The notes below the pieces were generated by a model. That model saw only the letters and a program-made list of their open reading frames with translations. It had not been told where the DNA came from and did not search any database. DNA of 64,000 nucleotides, taken from the NCBI RefSeq assembly GCF_011170065.1, contig NZ_BLLH01000003.1:1-64000 (forward strand). Direction: 5' to 3'. A program made the translations under genes and the position numbers. This document shows positions 19,672 to 27,771 of this stretch, in pieces. Source of the stretch: Pseudolactococcus insecticola (GTDB taxonomy: Bacteria; Bacillota; Bacilli; Lactobacillales; Streptococcaceae). Position 1 is the stretch's first letter. Each line of letters starts with the position of its first letter.

Positions 19672-21435
19672 TCACTCAAAATCAATATCCAGCTGTAATT
19701 TCAACTCATTCAATTGTTTTGGATCAACGTCGCTTGGCGAATCCATCATCAAGTCAACACCGGCAGCACTTTTTGGAAAGGCAACAACTTCACGAATATT
19801 ATCTTCGCCAGTCAACACCATGAAAATACGTTCCAAGCCAAAAGCACAGCCAGCATGCGGTGGCGCACCAAATTTGAAGGCTTCAAGCATAGCGCCGAAT
19901 TTTTGCTCAACAAAGAATTTGTCATAGCCAAGCACTTCAAAAGCCTTATACATGACCTCGGGATTGTAGTTACGAACCGCACCAGAACTGATCTCATAGC
20001 CATTCATGACCATGTCAAACTGATCGGCTTTGATTGCAAGTTTATCAGCATCTGTTTTAGCACTTTCTAGTGCCTTCACGCCACCTTTTGGCATTGAAAA
20101 TGGATTGTGACCAAAGTCGACTTTGCGGTTGCTTTCGTCAAACTCGTAAAATGGAAAATCAACCACCCAGCAAAGTGCGACTTTATTTTTATCTTTCAGA
20201 TCATAAAAGTCAGCAAATTCATTACGCATGCGACCCAGCACACGATTGACAACAGCCGGTTTTCCCGCACCAAAGAAGACAATATCGCCATCTTCAGCAC
20301 CAGTTTTTTCAGTGATTTCAGCAAGTTCCGTCTCACTCAAGAACTTAGCAATCGGTGATTTGATGCCGCCGTCCACATAAGTCAGGTAAGCAAGGCCGCC
20401 AGCACCTTCTTTTTTGGCAATTTCAGTGAAATTGTCAATCTGTGAACGTGTCATGCTCGCTGCGCCTTTGACAGCAATAGCTTTGACTTTTTTCGCATTT
20501 TTGAAGACTGCAAACTCAGTATTTGCAAGCGTTTCGTCAAGGTCAATCAAAGTCATACCGAAACGCAAGTCAGGCTTATCGCTACCGTAGATATTCATGG
20601 CATCTTCATAGGAAATACGTGGAATTTCAGTCGTGACAAGCTCTTTTCCGGCAAAATCCTTGACCAAATTTTGGATCAAAACTTCCATCTCAGAGCGGAT
20701 TTCTTCGCCATCTTCGACAAAGGCACGCTCCAAGTCAAGTTGATAAAAATCACCATAAAGACGGTCAGCACGCGGATCTTCGTCGCGGAAACATGGCGCA
20801 ATTTGATAGTATTTGTCAATGCCACCAACCATAAGCAACTGTTTGAACTGTTGTGGGGCTTGTGGCAATGCGTAAAATTTACCAGCTTGCAAACGGCTTG
20901 GAATCAAGAAATCACGCGCACCTTCTGGAGATGAATTTGCGAGAATCGGCGTTTGAACTTCCAAAAATTCTTGGTCTTCCATAAAACGACGGATAAACGA
21001 CAGGTATTTTGCCCGTTGTTTCAAAGTCTCCTGCATTTTCGGACGACGCAAATCCAGATAACGATATTTCAAACGCAAGTCTTCACTTGATTTATTGGCT
21101 TCGTTTAGTGAGATTGGGAGTGGTTGTGAGGCGTTTAGAATCTCAAAACGCTCAGCCACAAGCTCAACATCACCTGTGACAAGATTAGGATTTTTAAGGC
21201 CTTCACCACGGGCGCGCAAGATCCCTGTCACTGAAATTGCGTACTCATCACGCAAATGCTCAGCTGCTTCAAAATTAGCCACATTTTCAGGCTGAATAAC
21301 AACCTGTAAAAGTCCTGAATAATCACGCAAATCGATAAAAATCACGCCACCATGGTCTCGCCGTGAATTGACCCAGCCTTTAACCGTGAGTGTTTCACCT
21401 AGTTTTGAAATCGTCTGTGTTGCTTTTGTTCTCAT
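19672..21435 (-). CDS. aspS: Aspartyl-tRNA synthetase
   Basis: A class II synthetase of about 587 aa. The N-terminal OB fold has GWVNSRRDHGGVIFIDLRD. Motif 2 is FRDEDPRADR, the bacterial GAD insertion follows, and motif 3 is GLERIFMVLTG. I choose the ATG at 21435 (MRTKATQTIS), with AAGGA upstream. A longer frame to 21477 would run into the T-box terminator. With gatCAB next door the enzyme may be non-discriminating, but this depends on whether asnS exists elsewhere. Confidence 0.96.
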   Translation of the reverse strand: MRTKATQTISKLGETLTVKGWVNSRRDHGGVIFIDLRDYSGLLQVVIQPENVANFEAAEHLRDEYAISVTGILRARGEGLKNPNLVTGDVELVAERFEILNASQPLPISLNEANKSSEDLRLKYRYLDLRRPKMQETLKQRAKYLSFIRRFMEDQEFLEVQTPILANSSPEGARDFLIPSRLQAGKFYALPQAPQQFKQLLMVGGIDKYYQIAPCFRDEDPRADRLYGDFYQLDLERAFVEDGEEIRSEMEVLIQNLVKDFAGKELVTTEIPRISYEDAMNIYGSDKPDLRFGMTLIDLDETLANTEFAVFKNAKKVKAIAVKGAASMTRSQIDNFTEIAKKEGAGGLAYLTYVDGGIKSPIAKFLSETELAEITEKTGAEDGDIVFFGAGKPAVVNRVLGRMRNEFADFYDLKDKNKVALCWVVDFPFYEFDESNRKVDFGHNPFSMPKGGVKALESAKTDADKLAIKADQFDMVMNGYEISSGAVRNYNPEVMYKAFEVLGYDKFFVEQKFGAMLEAFKFGAPPHAGCAFGLERIFMVLTGEDNIREVVAFPKSAAGVDLMMDSPSDVDPKQLNELKLQLDIDFE

Positions 21436-21460
21436 CTTTTTTTCCTTATCATTTTGTGAT

Positions 21461-21645
21461 AAAAAAGCGCACCACAAATCTCGTCAGAAAAGGACGAAAT
21501 TCGTGGTGCCACCTTAATTCGTTGTCAGAATTGACAACCTTATTTTACGTTATTGAGTTGGATTAAAATAGTGTTTTTCGACAAAATTATCAGACGCCAT
21601 TTTCAGCACCAGGCGCTCTCTTAGCTGATATTATCTTGTTTACTG
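21461..21645 (-). promoter_or_regulatory. T-box leader of aspS
   Basis: On the minus strand the leader shows an AGTA element, a stem-loop with a GGTG distal loop (GCGCCTGGTGCTGA...GGCG), the T-box core AAGGTGGCACCACGA at 21501-21515, and a terminator in which GCACCACGAATTTCGTCC pairs with GACGAGATTTGTGGTGC before CTTTTTT. Uncharged tRNA should stabilise the antiterminator and allow aspS transcription. I could not fix the specifier codon with confidence. Confidence 0.88.
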
Positions 21646-21653
21646 CTATTTTT

Positions 21654-22442
21654 TTAGAAGTTACGACCTTCAAGTTTTTCGTAGATGCCTTTGTTGACAA
21701 CTTTCAAGTAAGTGCCTTTCATACCAAGCGAACGTGACTCGATAATCCCAGCTGACTCAAGTTTGCGCAAAGCATTTACGATAACTGAACGGGTAATACC
21801 AATTTTATCAGCAATTACTGACGCCGTCAAGCGGCCTTCATCGCCACCAAGTTCTTCCAAAATGGCTTTAACAGCCTTCATTTCAGAGAAGGACAGGGTA
21901 CTAACCGCCATATTGACAGCGGCATTTTTACGGATATTTTCTTCCATCAACTCGATTTGCAGGTTAGACAGTTGGATCCCGATGACCGTCGTTGCAAGCT
22001 CAACCAAGACTAGATCTTCCTCAGTAAAACTTTCTTCATTGCGCCAGATGACAAAAGTACCTAGACGCAGACCGCTACCATAGATGGGTGCGACTGTTGT
22101 TTTACCTTCCGGAAAATCCTGGATGACCTCTTGCGGGTAAAGTGACAAGGTTGCATCAGCAGGCAAATTAGCCTCTGTATCATAAGTACGTGATGCCGCT
22201 TGAACGTATTCTGTTGTTAGTTTACGTTCAGCAAACATGGCTTCAACACGGTCGTTGTTTGTTTTATAAGGCATTGCATATCCTAAAACTTGGCCTTTGC
22301 CATCAATGACAACTGAGTTACAGTCGATTACGGCTGAAAGACGTTCTGACAAGCCATTGTAAGGCAATTCGTCATGATAATCATTGAGTCCTTCCTGCAG
22401 AATAGCTGTGATTTTTCTTGTTTTTTCTAATAAAGTAGCCAT
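21654..22442 (-). CDS. codY: GTP/branched-chain amino acid-sensing global repressor CodY
   Basis: A 262-aa protein, the standard lactococcal length from the ATG at 22442 ([11 protein letters not shown]) with AGGAGA upstream. The N-terminal GAF domain senses isoleucine, leucine and valine. The C-terminal winged helix contains [26 protein letters not shown]. CodY represses amino acid transport, proteolysis and biosynthesis genes in rich medium. The 15-bp site at 22506 is a CodY box, so autoregulation is likely. Confidence 0.97.
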   Translation of the reverse strand: MATLLEKTRKITAILQEGLNDYHDELPYNGLSERLSAVIDCNSVVIDGKGQVLGYAMPYKTNNDRVEAMFAERKLTTEYVQAASRTYDTEANLPADATLSLYPQEVIQDFPEGKTTVAPIYGSGLRLGTFVIWRNEESFTEEDLVLVELATTVIGIQLSNLQIELMEENIRKNAAVNMAVSTLSFSEMKAVKAILEELGGDEGRLTASVIADKIGITRSVIVNALRKLESAGIIESRSLGMKGTYLKVVNKGIYEKLEGRNF

Positions 22443-22505
22443 ACTTCTCCTATTTTTGAAAGTTTTGATACTTTCATTATAACAGTTCAAATCCGTAAAA
22501 GCAAC

Positions 22506-22520
22506 AATATTCAGAAAATT
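22506..22520. promoter_or_regulatory. codY: CodY box upstream of codY
   Basis: AATATTCAGAAAATT matches the consensus AATTTTCWGAAAATT with one mismatch, 64 bp before the codY start. This supports autorepression, as known in Lactococcus lactis. Confidence 0.75.
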
Positions 22521-22738
22521 ATTTATTGTTTTTATCTTGAAAACAATTTAGTTTACTTATGGGAGATTATTCAGTTTGGAATTGTCAAATTTAGTTGCTT
22601 GAGAAATTTCTACTGGCAATGACTCTTTTTCACTTCAGTGAATTTTCTATATTGATATTTCACGCACAACATCAAACGGCAGGCCCTTGAAACCTGATTA
22701 GCTGGTTGACGATTGTATAAACGCTTGAGCAGCTGATA

Positions 22739-22993
22739 TTAGTAGTGATAGCGACATTGCAAGATTTCCATACCATCATCTGATATTCGATAAACTAAAC
22801 GATGTTCACTTGTTATTTTCCTAGACCAGTAGTTCGTCAAGTTATATTTTAGAGGCTCTGGTTTTCCAAGCCCTGTATAAGGTGTTCTATCAATGTCTTT
22901 GATTAGCAAGTTAATGCGCTTTAGTGTTTTCTTATCTTCACGTTGCCAATAGAGATAATCTTCCCATGCCTCATCAGACCATAGCTTAATCAT
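22739..22993 (-). CDS. yoeB: YoeB-type toxin (Txe/YoeB family mRNA endoribonuclease)
   Basis: An 84-aa toxin that cleaves mRNA at the ribosome. It has the family opening LWSDEAWEDYLYWQREDKKTLKRIN, the middle PYTGLGKPEPLKYNLTNYWSRKI with SxxHRLVYRI (catalytic Glu, Arg and His region) and the terminal CRYHY. The start overlaps the antitoxin end by 8 bp, the normal coupling in this family. Confidence 0.93.
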   Translation of the reverse strand: MIKLWSDEAWEDYLYWQREDKKTLKRINLLIKDIDRTPYTGLGKPEPLKYNLTNYWSRKITSEHRLVYRISDDGMEILQCRYHY

Positions 22994-23255
22994 CTTCTAC
23001 CTCAATTATATCGTGGTTCGCTCCCTTACCTTGATTAAATTGTGCCATGGCGCTATCTAATCGGTTGCGGTTACTTTTTGAGCTTAACAAATGGAGTGTC
23101 TCATTTAGGGAATTTAAGCTGCTTTCTGAGATCAGTACGGCATTTTTTCCTTTGGAATTGACGATATGAAGTTCTGTATCGTTTTCTGTCACATCTGCTA
23201 ATATCGAAAAGATATTTTTTCTTATGTTTGTTGGCGTTGTCGCTGTAATAGCCAT
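22986..23255 (-). CDS. yefM: YefM-type antitoxin (Phd/YefM family)
   Basis: An 89-aa antitoxin. The N-terminal Phd-fold DNA-binding domain (TTPTNIRKNIFSILADVTENDTELHIV) is followed by a short acidic tail (NHDIIEVEDD) that would mask the toxin. AGGTGG is 9 nt before the ATG. Together with YoeB it should repress its own promoter, where ATGTAC/GTACAT half-sites lie. Confidence 0.92.
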   Translation of the reverse strand: MAITATTPTNIRKNIFSILADVTENDTELHIVNSKGKNAVLISESSLNSLNETLHLLSSKSNRNRLDSAMAQFNQGKGANHDIIEVEDD

Positions 23256-23278
23256 GATTCTGTTCCACCTATCTTTTT

Positions 23279-23316
23279 ATGTACTTAATTATAGCACATA
23301 TAGCGTACATTTTCAA
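23279..23316 (-). promoter_or_regulatory. yefM-yoeB promoter with flanking inverted half-sites
   Basis: Minus-strand TTGAAA (23311-23316), a 17-bp spacer and TATAAT (23288-23293). ATGTAC at 23279 and GTACAT at 23305 are inverted and bracket the -10, matching the TGTAC core typical of YefM operators. Confidence 0.65.
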
Positions 23317-23408
23317 ATGAAGACGGCTTCTACAAAGTTGTTTTCGCTAATTTTTAAATGCGTAGTGTTTCATTAACTTCTTGTACTTTTTCGTCTATGA
23401 TAAGTAGT

Positions 23409-23586
23409 CCTTTGCTTTAACAATGGTTTATCCAGCAGTAACGACTGGTATTTTTCTGATAAGGCTTTTGCTGAAAACCACACTGTGAAATCTGGTGATA
23501 GCTTGTGGCTAATTGCGCAAAAATATGAAACGAAACGAATCAAAAAAAACGAACTGGATGAGTTCAATTCAATACTGTTTAGCTGA
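23409..23586 (+). pseudogene. Remnant of a LysM-containing cell wall hydrolase
   Basis: An open stretch without a start codon encodes AENHTVKSGDSLWLIAQKYET, a LysM peptidoglycan-binding repeat, after a Ser/Asn-rich linker (GLSSSNDWYFSDK). It stops after LFS. The catalytic N-terminal part is missing. It resembles the 3' end of an AcmA-type glucosaminidase or a muramidase. It lies opposite to the flanking genes and is probably a relic. Confidence 0.65.
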
Positions 23587-23601
23587 TTCAAAATAATAAA
23601 A

Positions 23602-23628
23602 AAATCAAGTAACAAATACTTGATTTCA
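23602..23628 (-). terminator. Terminator of the XRE-aminotransferase gene
   Basis: AAATCAAGTA and TACTTGATTT form the stem. On the minus strand it is followed by TTTTTTATTATTTT. It lies 125 bp beyond the gene's stop. Confidence 0.65.
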
Positions 23629-23752
23629 AAAGTCTAGCTTTTTTTTTTGGGGGGCACATCAGTTGTCTTCCCTTTTTTTAGCTTTGAGCTTGCTCAATAT
23701 CCAATATGTTTTTAGAATTTTCTATAAGGGGTAACTAACGTCATTTTACATT

Positions 23753-25192
23753 TTACTGTTTGTATTTCGCCAAAAAACGTGTCATTTTTTCTTGAATCTG
23801 TGCGAGTTCATCGACCCTTGGCATGTAAACGATACGAAAATGGTCAGGATCTTTCCAGTTAAACCCACGACCATGGACCAGCATGACTTTTTCTTGTTTG
23901 AGAAAATCAAGCACAAATTGCTCGTCATCGTGGATATTGTACATGGTTGTATCAATCTTTGGAAAGATATAAAAGGCCGCTTTGGGCTTAACTGCTGAAA
24001 TGCCAGGGATTTCGTTCATGGCTTTGTAGATAAACTCACGTTGCTCATAGATCCGACCGCCGGGTAATAATAGTTCATCGACAGACTGCGTGCCACCAAG
24101 CGACGTTTGCACGACGTGTTGGGCAAGAACATTTGAGCAAAGCCGCATATTGGCAAGCATGTCAAGACCTTCTATATAGCCTTTGACGCGAGATTTGTCG
24201 CCTGATAAGACCATCCAGCCAACGCGGAATCCAGCGATACGATGTGATTTTGACAGACCATTCATGGTCACAACAAATAGATCTGGCGCCAGTGTTGCAA
24301 TCGGGATGTGTTTGATGCCGTCCATGATGATGCGATCGTATATCTCATCAGAAAAGATGATCAGATCGTTCTGACGCGCAACGTCAACAATGTCCATCAG
24401 AACCTCACGTGGATAAACAGCTCCCGTCGGATTATTAGGATTGATGATGACAATCGCTTTGGTATTTGATGTGATTTTTGACTTGATATCCGCAATATCT
24501 GGGTACCATTCGGCAGACTCATCACATAGATAATGCACAGCATTTCCGCCAGCAAGGCTGATCGACGCCGTCCAAAGCGGATAGTCAGGCATAGGTACAA
24601 GAACTTCATCACCGGTATTCAAAAGACCGTTCATTGACATAGAAATCAACTCACTCACACCATTTCCTGTGTAAATATCCTCAACATCGACGTTTGGAAA
24701 ACCTTGCACCTGACAGTATTGCATGATTGCCTTGCGTGCACTGAAAATGCCCTTGCTGTCAGAATAACCTTCGCTATCACGCGCATTCATGATCAGATCA
24801 CGGATAACCTCATCAGGCGCTGTAAAGCCAAATTCCGCAGGATTACCCGTATTTAGACGTAAAATTTTCTCGCCATTTGCCCGCATGCGATTGGCTTCAT
24901 CCAACACTGGACCACGGATATCATAGGCCACATGTTCAAGTTTATCTGATTTTTCAAATACTTTCATCTTTTTTTCTACCGTTTCGTTAGCTCCGTTAGT
25001 TTCAGCCGTCAATTCACTCAAATCTACTTGATATAATGTGGCAATTTTTTTGAGACTTTTTTCTTTTGGTTTGGCGTTCCCTTTTTCCCACGCCCAGTAA
25101 GACGGCTTAGAGACGCCTAGTTTCCTTGCGACTTCCGCCTGGCTAAAGCCTGCTTTTTCTCTTAATCGTATTAAATTTTGTTTTATGTCCAT
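23753..25192 (-). CDS. XRE-type HTH domain fused to an AlaT-like PLP aminotransferase
   Basis: About 479 aa in two parts. Residues 1-60 are an XRE/Cro helix-turn-helix (LREKAGFSQAEVARKLGVSKPSYWAWEKGNAKP). From about 90 onward is a fold-type I aminotransferase of the alanine/aspartate class (LNTGNPAEFGF, the NPNNPTGAVY motif, SDEIYDRI, and the PLP lysine in LSKSHRIAGFRVGW). I choose the ATG at 25192, with GAGGTG upstream; a longer TTG start would fall in the operator. MocR/PdxR regulators use the same plan with a GntR-type domain, so this may be a metabolite-sensing regulator, an enzyme that controls its own gene, or both. Its palindromic operator overlaps the 5' end. Confidence 0.88.
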   Translation of the reverse strand: MDIKQNLIRLREKAGFSQAEVARKLGVSKPSYWAWEKGNAKPKEKSLKKIATLYQVDLSELTAETNGANETVEKKMKVFEKSDKLEHVAYDIRGPVLDEANRMRANGEKILRLNTGNPAEFGFTAPDEVIRDLIMNARDSEGYSDSKGIFSARKAIMQYCQVQGFPNVDVEDIYTGNGVSELISMSMNGLLNTGDEVLVPMPDYPLWTASISLAGGNAVHYLCDESAEWYPDIADIKSKITSNTKAIVIINPNNPTGAVYPREVLMDIVDVARQNDLIIFSDEIYDRIIMDGIKHIPIATLAPDLFVVTMNGLSKSHRIAGFRVGWMVLSGDKSRVKGYIEGLDMLANMRLCSNVLAQHVVQTSLGGTQSVDELLLPGGRIYEQREFIYKAMNEIPGISAVKPKAAFYIFPKIDTTMYNIHDDEQFVLDFLKQEKVMLVHGRGFNWKDPDHFRIVYMPRVDELAQIQEKMTRFLAKYKQ

Positions 25193-25201
25193 TTGCACCT
25201 C

Positions 25202-25221
25202 GTTAGTCAATTTAGACTAAC
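25202..25221. promoter_or_regulatory. Palindromic operator before the XRE-aminotransferase gene
   Basis: GTTAGTCAATTTAGACTAAC has 7-bp perfect arms around AATTTA, followed by a third GTTAGT half-site at 25223. It is 9 bp upstream of the ATG, a good place for autorepression by the fused HTH domain. Confidence 0.65.
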
Positions 25222-25262
25222 GTTAGTTTACTACTTTTTTTGTGCGGCGTCAAGTCAGATTG

Positions 25263-25463
25263 TCATTTGCTCAGCACTTGATTTTTTCTTATCAGATCAT
25301 AGAGTTCTTGCTCTCTGATTGCCATTGGCTTGCGGCTTGTTTGACTAATATTTGATCTTTGGACCCGCTTGTAAATGCTAGCAAAACGCTCAATTTCCCG
25401 AAATGTATGAAATCGTTTGTGCTGGTAATGGCGTAGAAAGGTGATATCGTCTTGTTTAGTCAT
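25263..25463 (-). CDS. Small basic hypothetical protein, 66 aa
   Basis: From the ATG at 25463 (MTKQDDITFLRHYQHKRF) to LIRKNQVLSK. It is rich in Arg, Lys and His and contains no motif I recognise. It follows the terminator of the transporter operon by 13 bp and no Shine-Dalgarno sequence is visible, so expression is doubtful. Confidence 0.3.
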   Translation of the reverse strand: MTKQDDITFLRHYQHKRFHTFREIERFASIYKRVQRSNISQTSRKPMAIREQELYDLIRKNQVLSK

Positions 25464-25475
25464 ACTTTTACATAC

Positions 25476-25505
25476 GAAAAAATCCCTGATTTTACTCAGA
25501 GATTT
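25476..25505 (-). terminator. Terminator of the putative ergothioneine operon
   Basis: On the minus strand AAATCTCTGA pairs with TCAGGGATTT and runs into TTTTTCG. It overlaps the last codons' downstream flank and closes the five-gene operon. A near-identical hairpin lies at 32126-32161. Confidence 0.7.
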
Positions 25506-25509
25506 TGAT

Positions 25510-26229
25510 TTATTCAAAAAATGATTTTACAAAGTCATTTGCCGGATGCTCCCGAATCTCATCTGGACTGGCACACTGAAGCAGCTTGCCTTCTTGCATT
25601 ACTGCTATCCGGTCTCCCAGTCGCTGTGCCTCTTTCATATCATGCGTCACAAACACAATGGTCGTGCCAAGATTTTCGTGAATATCAAGCACCAACTCCT
25701 GCAAGTTATTACGTGAAATCGGATCAAGCGCACTAAATGGCTCATCCATGATGATCACATCAGGATCCGCAGCTATGGCGCGCAATATGCCAACACGCTG
25801 CTGCTCGCCCCCTGAAAGTTCGCTTGGCAACCGCTTCAGATACGTCGCGTCCAGCTTAACTTTTTCAAGTAATTCCAAACTACGCGCCTGACGCTTGTCT
25901 TTTGACCAACCCAAAATTTCTGGAATCAGCTCGATATTTTGCTGAATGTTTAAATTTGGAAAGAGCGCAATCTGCTGCAACACATAGCCTACCTTGAGGC
26001 GCAGCTTTTTGAGATCATAATCAATGATCCGCTTATTTTCAAAATAAACATCCCCTTCGTCAGGTGCGACAAGGGCATTGATCATCTTTAGCGTGCTTGT
26101 TTTCCCGCTACCACTGGGACCTACTATGACAAAAAACTCACCTTTTTCAATGGTCAAATCAAGTGAATCAATCACCTTTTTACCCTCAAAAATTTTCGAA
26201 ACCTTGTCAAATTTGATAATATCTGTCAT
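25510..26229 (-). CDS. OpuC/ProV-type ABC transporter ATP-binding protein (EgtV-like)
   Basis: A 239-aa ATPase with Walker A GPSGSGKT (residues 38-45), Q-loop LQQIALFPN, signature LSGGEQQR, Walker B VIIMDEPFSALDP and H-loop FVTHD. It lacks the C-terminal CBS domains of many osmoprotectant OpuA/OpuC ATPases. This argues against classical ionic-strength gating and fits a dedicated nutrient importer. Lactococcal homologues are called ChoQ (choline). It starts directly at the end of the permease gene. From the operon I infer ergothioneine import. Confidence 0.88.
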   Translation of the reverse strand: MTDIIKFDKVSKIFEGKKVIDSLDLTIEKGEFFVIVGPSGSGKTSTLKMINALVAPDEGDVYFENKRIIDYDLKKLRLKVGYVLQQIALFPNLNIQQNIELIPEILGWSKDKRQARSLELLEKVKLDATYLKRLPSELSGGEQQRVGILRAIAADPDVIIMDEPFSALDPISRNNLQELVLDIHENLGTTIVFVTHDMKEAQRLGDRIAVMQEGKLLQCASPDEIREHPANDFVKSFFE

Positions 26230-27771
26230 TTATTTCTCCAATAATCCATGTTTTTCAAGATAGTCTTGTGCGACTTTTTCAGCTGAAACTTTCTTGACAG
26301 CCACATCATAGTTCATCTCGCTCATGTCACTTTCAGAAATCTTGCCTGCAAGTTTGTTCAGCGCCTTGACAATCTTTGGATGCGCCTTAGCAAAATCTGC
26401 TTTCAAGATTGGTGCTCCTTGATAAGGCGGAAACAGCTGTTTATCATCTTTCAAAACAACCAGATCATAACGCTTGATCTCGCTATCAGTTGAATAGGCA
26501 TCAATCACATTGACGGCGCCACTGTTGATGGCTTGATAGCGAAGCGCAGGCTCCATGCTGCTCACGCTGGCAAAGTTTTCACCATACTTGCTTTGAATCC
26601 CTTTGTAACCATCCCCGCGATCAATAAATTCTAGTGTGAATCCAGCTTTCACCTTGTCCTGAATGGCTTTGAGATCTGAAATGGTCGTCAAGTGATTTGC
26701 CTTGGCAAATGATTTCTTAACAGCAACAGCATAGGTGTTTTGGTAGCTCATCGGCTTCAAAAAGTCCATGTCAAACTGAGACTTGAGCAATTTCTTACCT
26801 TTTTGATACGTCGCTTCTGACGAGAAAACTTTGCCTTTCTCATTTTCAGGCACCTTGACAATGCTTTCAAGTACTGTCCCTGTAAACTCTGGATAGATAT
26901 CGATTTTATCAGATTTGAGGGCATTGAACAAAAAGGTGGTCTTGCCAAAATTCGGCTTGAGCGTCACGGTCACATTTTTATCCTGTGCCTCAATCAAATC
27001 TTTATACATATTGATCAAAATTTCTGGCTCACTGCCGAGTTTTCCTGCAATGACAATGTTTTCTTTGACTTTTGGTTTAAAAATATCGCTTTGTGCAAGG
27101 CTAATCCCGCCTAAAACAACTGTCAAACTCAAAAGCGAGATGACCGCAACAATTGGTCGTTTCTTCTGCATAAAGCCAATTAGGGCTGAAAAAATAATAG
27201 CAAGTAAAGCCGATAAAACCGCACCAATAATAATTAAATTTGTATCATTGCGATCAATCCCTAAAAGTATGAAAGTACCAAGTCCGCCAGCACCAATCAA
27301 GGCGGCGAGTGTCGCCGTCCCGATGATCAAAACTAACGCCGTTCTGACGCCCGATACAATCACAGGCAAAGCAAGCGGAATCTCAAGTTTAATCAGCTTT
27401 TGCAGCCTTGATAAGCCAAAAGCATCCGCAGCTTCTGATAAACTAGGATCGATCTGCGAAAGCCCGACAAAAGTATTTTGAAAAATAGGCAATAAGGCAT
27501 AAATCACAAGCGCAATCAGGGCTGGAATCGTACCAATCCCGACAAGTGGAATCAGTAGCCCCAAAAGCGCAAGCGATGGAATCGTCTGCAAGATACTCGT
27601 GATCTGCAATACAATACCAGCTGTTCGTTTATGATGGCTAAGTACGATTGCCAGAAAAATCGCAATCACACTGGCAATCAAAAGTGCAAAAAATGAAATC
27701 GTCAAATGCTCGAAAACAGCCGTGACAATATCGCCTCTTCGCTCAGAAATGGTCTTAAATAATTGGCTCAT
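26230..27771 (-). CDS. ABC transporter permease fused to substrate-binding protein (EgtU/ChoS-like)
   Basis: A 513-aa fusion. Residues 1-210 hold about five membrane segments with the permease EAA-type loop (AADAFGLSRLQKLIKLEIPLALP). From about 235 onward is an OpuC-family binding domain (IVIAGKLGSEPEILINMYKDL, KTTFLFNALKSDKIDIYPEFTGTV). The pneumococcal ergothioneine importer EgtU has this same fused architecture, as do choline and betaine importers. Here it overlaps the lyase gene by 17 bp and precedes the ATPase, so its ligand is probably the lyase substrate. Ergothioneine, a betaine, suits both the binding fold and the operon; choline or glycine betaine remain alternatives. Confidence 0.87.
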   Translation of the reverse strand: MSQLFKTISERRGDIVTAVFEHLTISFFALLIASVIAIFLAIVLSHHKRTAGIVLQITSILQTIPSLALLGLLIPLVGIGTIPALIALVIYALLPIFQNTFVGLSQIDPSLSEAADAFGLSRLQKLIKLEIPLALPVIVSGVRTALVLIIGTATLAALIGAGGLGTFILLGIDRNDTNLIIIGAVLSALLAIIFSALIGFMQKKRPIVAVISLLSLTVVLGGISLAQSDIFKPKVKENIVIAGKLGSEPEILINMYKDLIEAQDKNVTVTLKPNFGKTTFLFNALKSDKIDIYPEFTGTVLESIVKVPENEKGKVFSSEATYQKGKKLLKSQFDMDFLKPMSYQNTYAVAVKKSFAKANHLTTISDLKAIQDKVKAGFTLEFIDRGDGYKGIQSKYGENFASVSSMEPALRYQAINSGAVNVIDAYSTDSEIKRYDLVVLKDDKQLFPPYQGAPILKADFAKAHPKIVKALNKLAGKISESDMSEMNYDVAVKKVSAEKVAQDYLEKHGLLEK

